Part shown: one piece after another, positions 1 to 6,594 of the stretch
How the letters are laid out: every line of letters starts with the position of its first letter
Position numbering within the stretch: position 1 is the stretch's first letter
Assembly: GCA_038210415.1 (NCBI GenBank)
Contig: JBBQWS010000009.1
Span: 14,643-78,642 of the forward strand
Direction: 5' to 3'
Length of the DNA stretch: 64,000 nucleotides
From: JBBQWS01 sp038210415
GTDB lineage: Bacteria; Actinomycetota; Actinomycetes; Prado026
Notes under the pieces: model-generated
What the model was told of the DNA's origin: nothing
What the model saw: the letters and a program-made list of their open reading frames with translations, nothing else
Database searches by the model: none
Made by a program: the position numbers and the translations under genes

Positions 1-1190
1 AGATGTTCGACGTCCTGCGCCGCGAGGATCCCGTGCACTGGCAGGAGGAGGCTGCGCCGAACCAGGGGTTTTGGGCCGTAACCAGGCACGACGACATCGT
101 CCGCGTGCTACGCGACGACGCCACGTTCTCGTCCGAGGTCGGCGCGGTGTCTCTCGAGGAGCTCCAGGACGACCAGCTGACGGTCCGCAGGTCGATGCTC
201 GAGACCGACGGGGCGCGGCACTGGGCGCTGCGCCGGCTGCTGCAGAAGGAGTTCACGCCCAAGGCCGTCGCTCACTACGGCACCTTCCTGCGTGGCCTCA
301 CCGCGACGACGCTCGACCGCGCGCTGCCGAAGGGCGAGTTCGACTTCGTGAAGGAGGTCAGCGCCGACTTCCCGATCCGCGTGCTGGCCAAGATGCTCGA
401 CGTCCCGGACGCCGACACGCCCCAGCTCATCGAGTGGGGCAACCGGATGATCGGCAACACCGACCCCGACTACGCCGACGTGCTGGTCGACTCCGAGGAC
501 ACCGAGGCCTACCGGCTGCTGCCGTTCCGCTCCCCGGCCGCTCTGGAGGTCTTCGAGTACGGGCGCAGGCTGGCCGCGGAGCGTCGCGGCGGCGAGGGCA
601 CCGATCTCGTCTCGACGATGATCAACCAGGTGCCCGAGGACGGCATCGGACTCTCCGAACGTGACTTCGACAACTACTTCCTGATGATCGTCGTGGCGGG
701 CAACGAGACGACGCGGCACGGCATCTCGCACGCGATGCGGGCGCTGATCGAGCACCCGAAGGCGATGGACCAGCTGAAGGAACGACCCGAGCTGATGCCG
801 GTCGCGGTCGAGGAGTTCCTCCGGTGGGGCACCCCCGTGCACCACTTCCGGCGCACCGCGACCCGCGACGTCGAGATCCGCGGCAAGCAGGTCAAGGCTG
901 GCGACAAGGTGGTCGTCTGGTTCGGCTCCGGCAACCGCGACGAGGAGGTGTTCGGGAACCCGTACGACTTCGACATCGAGCGGACCCCGAACGACCACGT
1001 CACGTTCGGCAAAGGCGGGCCGCACTTCTGCCTCGGCAACGCCCTGGCCCGCCTGGAGATCCGGACCATGTTCGAGGAGCTCCTGCCGCGGCTGTCGTCC
1101 GTCGAGGTCGCCGGGCCGGTCGAGACGATGCGGTCCAACTTCGTCCACGGGATCAAGCGCTTCCCGGTGCGAGTGACCACCGCCGTCTAG
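1..1190 (+). CDS. Cytochrome P450, 5' end cut by the window edge
   Basis: Heme-thiolate monooxygenase of the soluble bacterial class; its substrate cannot be read from the sequence. The first visible Met (base 3) is probably internal, because bacterial P450s carry a few more residues before the DPVHW stretch, so the true start lies outside the window. Visible marks are the I-helix with AGNETTRHG at about residue 232, the K-helix ExxR inside EEFLR at about 270, and the heme loop FGKGGPHFCLG with the cysteine near 343. The length fits a family member of about 400 residues. No ferredoxin or ferredoxin reductase gene is adjacent, so the redox partner is unknown. Its TAG stop also forms the first bases of a likely -10 element for the next gene. 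Confidence 0.93.
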   Translation, partial: MFDVLRREDPVHWQEEAAPNQGFWAVTRHDDIVRVLRDDATFSSEVGAVSLEELQDDQLTVRRSMLETDGARHWALRRLLQKEFTPKAVAHYGTFLRGLTATTLDRALPKGEFDFVKEVSADFPIRVLAKMLDVPDADTPQLIEWGNRMIGNTDPDYADVLVDSEDTEAYRLLPFRSPAALEVFEYGRRLAAERRGGEGTDLVSTMINQVPEDGIGLSERDFDNYFLMIVVAGNETTRHGISHAMRALIEHPKAMDQLKERPELMPVAVEEFLRWGTPVHHFRRTATRDVEIRGKQVKAGDKVVVWFGSGNRDEEVFGNPYDFDIERTPNDHVTFGKGGPHFCLGNALARLEIRTMFEELLPRLSSVEVAGPVETMRSNFVHGIKRFPVRVTTAV

Positions 1191-1193
1191 GTT
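1188..1193 (+). promoter_or_regulatory. Likely -10 element of a leaderless promoter
   Basis: TAGGTT fits the actinobacterial TANNNT -10 and ends 6 bases before the ATG at 1200, so transcription would begin at or next to the start codon. Its first three bases are the stop codon of the P450 gene. No good -35 is visible. Confidence 0.4.
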
Positions 1194-1199
1194 GGCCGG

Positions 1200-1886
1200 A
1201 TGTTCGGTGAAACCCTGACCGGCGCGGCCCTGCCGTCCGGTGCGCTCTGCCTGACCTTTGACGACGGCCCTGGTGACACGGCCGGACCCGGGCCGGGACC
1301 AAGGACCTTCGAGCTCGCCAGGTACCTCGCCGCGGAGCAGGTGCCGGCGACGTTCTTCCTCTCCGGAAAGCACGTGCTCGAGCTGCCGAATGCTCCGGCG
1401 CGGCTTGCGGCACTCGGTTTCGACGTGGGCAACCACTCGCAGCAGCACGTGAACCTTGTCGAGCTGTTGGCCGCCGGCGGGGACGTGGTGGCCGAGCTGG
1501 TGGCGACGGCCGAGCTGATCGCCGCCGGCGTGCGCGGACCCGTGCACTTCCGGCCTCCGTACGGGTCCTGGTCGGCCGACGTGGCCGCCGCGCTGAACGC
1601 GGACGTGGAGCTCGCCCGTACGCATGTGGGTCCGGTGCTCTGGGACGTCGACGGGGGCGACTGGCGACACTGGCGCGACCAGAGCACCCCGCAGGCCTGC
1701 GCCGACGACTACCTAGCCCGGATCGACGCCGCCGGCCACGGCATCGTGCTGCAGCACGACTGCACCGCCGACAGCGACGCGATCAAGGCAGCGAACCGGA
1801 CGCTCGAGACGGTGCAGCTGCTCGTACCCGAGCTCAGACGCCGCGGCTACACGTTCGTCTCGCTGGCCGAGGCCTTGGCGGCGTAG
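1200..1886 (+). CDS. Polysaccharide deacetylase (NodB homology, CE4)
   Basis: Predicted metal-dependent N- or O-deacetylase of the CE4 family, which removes acetyl groups from chitin-like or peptidoglycan sugars. Motif 1 is TFDDGP at residues 19-24 (base and metal-binding Asp). Motif 2 is the NHSQQH region with His79 and His83 as metal ligands. Motif 3 is RPPYG near 118. The protein is 228 residues and consists almost only of the catalytic domain. It has no signal peptide or membrane anchor in this frame, which is unusual for a cell-wall enzyme. The start follows a TANNNT hexamer by 6 bases, supporting a leaderless transcript. A cytoplasmic substrate or non-classical export cannot be excluded. 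Confidence 0.85.
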   Translation: MFGETLTGAALPSGALCLTFDDGPGDTAGPGPGPRTFELARYLAAEQVPATFFLSGKHVLELPNAPARLAALGFDVGNHSQQHVNLVELLAAGGDVVAELVATAELIAAGVRGPVHFRPPYGSWSADVAAALNADVELARTHVGPVLWDVDGGDWRHWRDQSTPQACADDYLARIDAAGHGIVLQHDCTADSDAIKAANRTLETVQLLVPELRRRGYTFVSLAEALAA

Positions 1887-1943
1887 CCGAGGAGCGCCGA
1901 ACCCGCCGATACGCTGGGCGACGTCTCCTCTGAACGGACACCC

Positions 1944-4517
1944 ATGGATCTGACCACCAAGAGCCAGGAAGCCCTTGCGGCGGCGCAGCGAAGCGCCGTG
2001 ACGGCCGGCAACCCGAGCCTCGAACCCGCGCACCTGCTGGCGGCACTCCTCGACCAGCCTGAAGGCATCGCGCTCGCCCTGCTAGACGCGCTCGGTGTCG
2101 ACCGCGCCGGTATCCGCGTGCAGGCGGACGCCGCCGTCAGCCGACTGCCCCGTGCGTCCGGGGCGACAGTCTCGGCCCCGCAGGCGTCTGGTGCGTTGCA
2201 GCGGGTCCTGGCCATGGCCACCGAACGCGCGACTGCGCGCGGCGACGGGTTCATCTCGACCGAGCACCTGCTGCTGGGGCTGGCGGCAGCCGGGGCCGAC
2301 TCGGCCGACCTGCTGCGCGAGCACGGTGCGACCGAGACCGCGCTCACCGAGGCGCTCGATCGGGTGCGCGGCTCGGCCCGCGTCGGTTCGGCCGACCCGG
2401 AGGGTTCGTTCCAGGCCCTGGAGAAGTACGGGGTCGACCTCACCGCCCGGGCCCGCGAGGGCGCGATCGACCCGGTCATCGGGCGTGACGCCGAGATCCG
2501 CCGGGTCGTGCAGGTGCTTTCGAGGCGGACCAAGAACAACCCGGTGCTCATCGGCGAGCCAGGTGTCGGCAAGACCGCTGTCGTCGAAGGTCTGGCGCAG
2601 CGCATGGTGGCGGGTGACGTGCCGGAGTCGTTGCGGGGCAAGCGGTTGGTGTCGCTCGACCTCGGCGCGATGCTCGCGGGGGCCAAGTACCGCGGCGAGT
2701 TCGAGGAGCGGCTCAAGGCCGTGCTCGACGAGATCAAGGGGTCGGACGGCCAGGTCGTCACGTTCATCGACGAACTGCACACCGTGGTCGGTGCCGGCGC
2801 ATCAGGTGACTCCGCGATGGACGCGAGCAACATGCTCAAGCCGATGCTCGCCCGCGGAGAGCTGAGAATGGTGGGAGCCACGACCCTTGACGAGTACCGC
2901 CAGCACATCGAGAAGGACCCGGCGCTCGAGCGCCGGTTCCAGCAGGTGCTCGTGGGTGAGCCCTCGGTCGAGGACACGGTCGGCATCCTGCGTGGGCTGA
3001 AGGAGAAGTACGAGGCGCACCACAAGGTGCAGATCGCGGACGCCGCCCTGGTCGCCGCTGCGGTGCTGAGCAACCGGTACATCACCTCGCGGTTCCTCCC
3101 CGACAAGGCGATCGATCTTGTCGACGAGGCAGCGTCGCGGCTGCGCATGGAGATCGACTCCAGGCCGATCGAGATCGACGAGCTGCAGCGCGCCGTCGAC
3201 CGGCTGCGCATGGAGGAGATGGCCCTCGAGCACGAGACCGACGACGCGTCCGTCGAGCGGCTGCGCCGGCTGCGCGCCGACCTCGCCGACCGGCAGGAGA
3301 AGCTCAACGCGCTGAACGCCCGCTGGGAACAGGAGAAGGGTGCGCTCAACCGCGCCGGAGCCCTGGCCGAGGAGCTCGACCGGCTGCGCACCGAGGTCGA
3401 CCTCGCACAGCGTTCGGGTGACCTCGAGAAGGCGTCGCGGCTGCTGTACGGCCGGGTCCACGAGGTCGAGAACGAGCTGGCGATCGCCCGCGAAGAAGCC
3501 AACTCGCGCAGCGCCATGGTCAAGGAGAACGTCGGCCCCGACGACATCGCCGAGGTCGTCGCCGCCTGGACGGGCATCCCGGCGGGTCGCCTGCTCCAGG
3601 GCGAGACCGAGAAGCTGCTGCAGATGGAGGACCGGATCGGTGACCGGCTGATCGGTCAGGCGGCCGCCGTGCGCACGGTGTCCGACGCCGTGCGCCGGGC
3701 GCGGGCCGGTATCTCCGACCCCGACCGGCCGACGGGTTCGTTCCTGTTCCTCGGCCCGACCGGGGTGGGCAAGACCGAGCTCGCGAAGGCCCTGGCCGAG
3801 TTCCTCTTCGACGACCCGCACGCCATGGTCCGCATCGACATGAGCGAGTACGGCGAGAAGCACTCGGTGTCGCGGCTGGTCGGAGCGCCCCCCGGCTACG
3901 TCGGCTACGAGGAGGGCGGGCAGCTCACCGAGGCGGTCCGGCGGCGTCCGTACTCCGTGATCCTGCTCGACGAGGTCGAGAAGGCGCACCCCGAGGTCTT
4001 CGACCTGCTGCTGCAGGTGCTCGACGACGGCCGGCTGACCGACGGCCAGGGCCGCACCGTCGACTTCCGCAACGTCATCCTGATCATGACGTCGAACCTC
4101 GGCTCGCACCTGCTCGTGGACCCCGGCTTGGACGGGGTCGCCAAGCGCGAAGGCGTGATGACGCTCGTGCGCGCGTCGTTCAAGCCCGAGTTCTTGAACC
4201 GGCTCGACGACGTCGTGCTCTTCGACCCGCTCGGCATCGAGGACCTGGCCCGGATCGTCGACCTGCAGGTGAGCCTGCTGGCGAAGCGGCTGGTCGACCG
4301 CCGGCTCACGCTGGCGGTGACCCCGGCGGCGCGGGAGTGGTTGGCACTGGCGGGTTTCGACCCTGTCTACGGGGCCCGGCCGCTGCGCCGGCTCATCCAG
4401 ACCGGGATCGGCGACCAGCTCGCGCGTTCGATCCTGTCAGGCGAGGTACGAGACGGCAGTGAGGTCGCGGTCGACGTCGACGCCGACGGCACCCATCTGG
4501 TGGTCAGCGGCGCCTAG
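1944..4517 (+). CDS. clpB: Chaperone ClpB, AAA+ disaggregase
   Basis: Hexameric ATP-driven protein disaggregase that works with DnaK to rescue aggregated proteins after stress. At 857 residues it has normal ClpB length. Order of parts: N-terminal Clp repeats (1-145), NBD1 with Walker A GEPGVGKT near 205 and Walker B FIDELH, a coiled-coil middle domain (about 405-535, specific to ClpB against ClpA/C), and NBD2 with GPTGVGKTE near 604 and ILLDEVEKAHPEV. The C-terminal D2-small domain is complete. No CIRCE or HAIR-type operator was recognised upstream; a TACGCT hexamer at 1910-1915 could be a -10. It converges on the aminotransferase downstream. Confidence 0.97.
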   Translation: MDLTTKSQEALAAAQRSAVTAGNPSLEPAHLLAALLDQPEGIALALLDALGVDRAGIRVQADAAVSRLPRASGATVSAPQASGALQRVLAMATERATARGDGFISTEHLLLGLAAAGADSADLLREHGATETALTEALDRVRGSARVGSADPEGSFQALEKYGVDLTARAREGAIDPVIGRDAEIRRVVQVLSRRTKNNPVLIGEPGVGKTAVVEGLAQRMVAGDVPESLRGKRLVSLDLGAMLAGAKYRGEFEERLKAVLDEIKGSDGQVVTFIDELHTVVGAGASGDSAMDASNMLKPMLARGELRMVGATTLDEYRQHIEKDPALERRFQQVLVGEPSVEDTVGILRGLKEKYEAHHKVQIADAALVAAAVLSNRYITSRFLPDKAIDLVDEAASRLRMEIDSRPIEIDELQRAVDRLRMEEMALEHETDDASVERLRRLRADLADRQEKLNALNARWEQEKGALNRAGALAEELDRLRTEVDLAQRSGDLEKASRLLYGRVHEVENELAIAREEANSRSAMVKENVGPDDIAEVVAAWTGIPAGRLLQGETEKLLQMEDRIGDRLIGQAAAVRTVSDAVRRARAGISDPDRPTGSFLFLGPTGVGKTELAKALAEFLFDDPHAMVRIDMSEYGEKHSVSRLVGAPPGYVGYEEGGQLTEAVRRRPYSVILLDEVEKAHPEVFDLLLQVLDDGRLTDGQGRTVDFRNVILIMTSNLGSHLLVDPGLDGVAKREGVMTLVRASFKPEFLNRLDDVVLFDPLGIEDLARIVDLQVSLLAKRLVDRRLTLAVTPAAREWLALAGFDPVYGARPLRRLIQTGIGDQLARSILSGEVRDGSEVAVDVDADGTHLVVSGA

Positions 4518-4567
4518 CTGGCCCGCGGATGGCCCCGGGCGCGACTCGGCTACTGGCTCGGGTTCAG

Positions 4568-4589
4568 CCCCGCTAGCAGGGGTGCGGGG
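4568..4589. terminator. Possible bidirectional hairpin between clpB and the aminotransferase
   Basis: CCCCGC and GCGGGG form a 6-bp stem around a 10-base loop in the 80-bp gap between two convergent genes. There is no U-tract, and an alternative pairing exists, so this is a weak call. Confidence 0.3.
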
Positions 4590-4597
4590 GGGTCGGC

Positions 4598-5767
4598 TCA
4601 ACGGAAGGCGCCCGCGGCCAGCCGGTCGAGCGCCTCGGCAATGACGACCTCGCGCTTGCAGAAGGCCCAGCGCACCAATGGTCGGCCGATCTCGACGTTG
4701 TCGTAGAAGACCTGGTGCGGGATCGCGACGACGCCGCAGCGTTGCGGCAGGGCCCGGCAGAACGCGACGCCGTCGTCCCAGCCGACGCTGCGTACGTCCG
4801 TGGTCGCGAAGTAGGTGCCGCGGGGCACGAACACGTCGAAGCCGAGCTGGGCCAGCCCGTCGCACAGCTGGTCGCGGCGCGAGGCGAGCTCGGTGCGTAG
4901 CCCCTCGAAGTACGACGCAGGCAGCGCGAGCGCCTCGGCGATGGCGTACTGGAACGGGCCGGACGACACGTAGGTCAGGAACTGCTTGGTCGTCCGCACG
5001 GCAGCGACGAGCTCGGGGGACCCGGTCGCCCAGCCGACCTTCCAGCCGGTGAACGAGAACGACTTGCCCCCCGACGAGATCGTGAGGGTGCGGTCGGCCA
5101 TGCCCGGCAGGGTGCAGATGGGGATGTGCTCGGCGCCGTCGAAGGTCAGGTGCTCGTAGACCTCGTCGCTGATCACGAGCAGGTCGTGCGCGACCGCCAC
5201 CTCTGCCAGGGCGGTGAGCTCGGCGCGCGAGAGCACCGCGCCGGTGGGGTTGTGCGGGGTGTTCAGCAGGATCGCCCGGGTTCGCGGGGTCACCGCCCGG
5301 CGCAGCGCGTCGACGTCGAGGGCGAAGTCGGGCGCCCGCAACGTGACCGGCACCCGGACGCCGCGGGCCATGGTGATCGCGGCCGCATAGCAGTCGAAGT
5401 ACGGCTCCAGTGCGATCACCTCGTCGCCGGCATCGACGAGGGCGAGGATCGCTGCGGCGAGCGCCTCGGACGCCCCGGCCGTGACGAGGACCTGCGCATC
5501 CGGGTCGAGCTCGATGCCGTATCGCGATCGCTGGTGCTCGGCGACCGCGCGGCGGAGCTCGGGGACGCCGAGGCCGGGCGGGTACTGGTTGCCGCGGCCC
5601 TCGCGGATGGCCCGCACGGCCGCCTCGGCGATCTCGCCCGGGCCGTCGGTGTCGGGGAATCCCTGGCCCAGGTTGATCGACCCGGTCGCGGACGCGAGGG
5701 CCGACATCTCCGCGAAGATTGACGTACCGAGGCCTTGCAGGTGTGGGGAGAGCAGGCGGGCGACCAT
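4598..5767 (-). CDS. PLP-dependent aminotransferase, class I/II fold
   Basis: Fold-type I transaminase. The N-terminal INLGQGFPD motif places it in the kynurenine/glutamine transaminase K and N-succinyl-DAP aminotransferase (DapC-like) branch. The PLP Schiff-base lysine is K235 in SSGGKSFSFTGWK. Other marks are NTPHNPTG (substrate and PLP loop) and SDEVYEHL with the Asp that holds the pyridine nitrogen. At 389 residues the protein is complete. It starts with ATG 29 bp from the divergent SDR gene, so the two promoters must overlap. Actinobacteria often use such enzymes as DapC in lysine synthesis, but motifs alone cannot separate DapC from a general aromatic or methionine transaminase. Confidence 0.88.
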   Translation of the reverse strand: MVARLLSPHLQGLGTSIFAEMSALASATGSINLGQGFPDTDGPGEIAEAAVRAIREGRGNQYPPGLGVPELRRAVAEHQRSRYGIELDPDAQVLVTAGASEALAAAILALVDAGDEVIALEPYFDCYAAAITMARGVRVPVTLRAPDFALDVDALRRAVTPRTRAILLNTPHNPTGAVLSRAELTALAEVAVAHDLLVISDEVYEHLTFDGAEHIPICTLPGMADRTLTISSGGKSFSFTGWKVGWATGSPELVAAVRTTKQFLTYVSSGPFQYAIAEALALPASYFEGLRTELASRRDQLCDGLAQLGFDVFVPRGTYFATTDVRSVGWDDGVAFCRALPQRCGVVAIPHQVFYDNVEIGRPLVRWAFCKREVVIAEALDRLAAGAFR

Positions 5768-5796
5768 CCCGACAACGTACGTGGCAGGCTGAGCGA

Positions 5797-6555
5797 ATGG
5801 CTATCGCACTCGTCACCGGCTCGACGTCAGGCATCGGCGCGGCGTTCGCGGAGCGGCTCGCGGCTCGGGGCTACGACCTCGTGCTGGTGGCCCGCACCGC
5901 GGCCAGGCTCGAAGCGCAGGCCGAATCTCTGCGGCATCGGTACGGCGGCGCCGTCGAGGTGCTGCCCGCGGACCTCGCCGACCCGCTGGCCCTGCGCGAG
6001 ATCGAGGCGCGGCTGGCGGCGGAGCCCTTCGACCTGCTGGTCAACAACGCCGGCTTCGGTACGAACCAGAGGTTCGCCGACGGTGACGTGAGCGAGGAGG
6101 AACGGCAGCTCGACGTCCTCGTGCGTGCGGTGCTCCGGCTGACCCATGCCGCGATCGGCCCGATGATCCGACGCAGGCAGGGAGCGGTCGTCAACGTCTC
6201 GTCGGTCGCCGGCTTCGTGCCTGGCGGGTCCTACGCCGCGGCCAAGGGCTGGGTGACGTCGTTCAGCGAGGGCCTCGCCGCAGAGCTCGACCCCGCTGGC
6301 GTCCAGGTCATGGCGCTCTGCCCCGGGTTCACGCGGACGGAGTTCCACGAACGTGCCGGCATGGACGTCTCGGCGATCCCGGACCGGATGTGGCTGCAGC
6401 CGGACGACCTGGTCGAAGCGGCGCTCGTGGACCTCGCGAAGGGCAAGCGCGTAAGCATCCCCGGGACGACGTACAAGGTGCTGGCCACTGCGGCCCGGCA
6501 TGCGCCGCGGCGCGCTGTCGCGGCTGCGTATCGCCGGGCCAGGCCCAAGCGGTAA
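5797..6555 (+). CDS. Short-chain dehydrogenase/reductase
   Basis: NAD(P)-dependent oxidoreductase of the classical SDR family; substrate unknown. The Rossmann glycine motif TGSTSGIG lies at residues 8-15, NNAG near 85, the catalytic serine in NVSSVAG, and the YxxxK pair is Tyr146/Lys150. The length of 252 is typical. The start chosen is the ATG that begins directly before the Rossmann strand; a longer reading to 5719 would run antisense through the aminotransferase start. The C-terminal tail is rich in Arg and Ala, which might be membrane-associating. It is divergent from the aminotransferase and convergent with the sigma-fusion gene. Confidence 0.88.
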   Translation: MAIALVTGSTSGIGAAFAERLAARGYDLVLVARTAARLEAQAESLRHRYGGAVEVLPADLADPLALREIEARLAAEPFDLLVNNAGFGTNQRFADGDVSEEERQLDVLVRAVLRLTHAAIGPMIRRRQGAVVNVSSVAGFVPGGSYAAAKGWVTSFSEGLAAELDPAGVQVMALCPGFTRTEFHERAGMDVSAIPDRMWLQPDDLVEAALVDLAKGKRVSIPGTTYKVLATAARHAPRRAVAAAYRRARPKR

Positions 6556-6594
6556 CCCGGCGAGTGGTCCGCGGAGCCAGCTGTCAGCCCGGGT

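Noticed and set aside
108..1670. Open frame of 520 codons on the minus strand
   Set aside because: Antisense to the P450 and deacetylase genes; no recognised motif.
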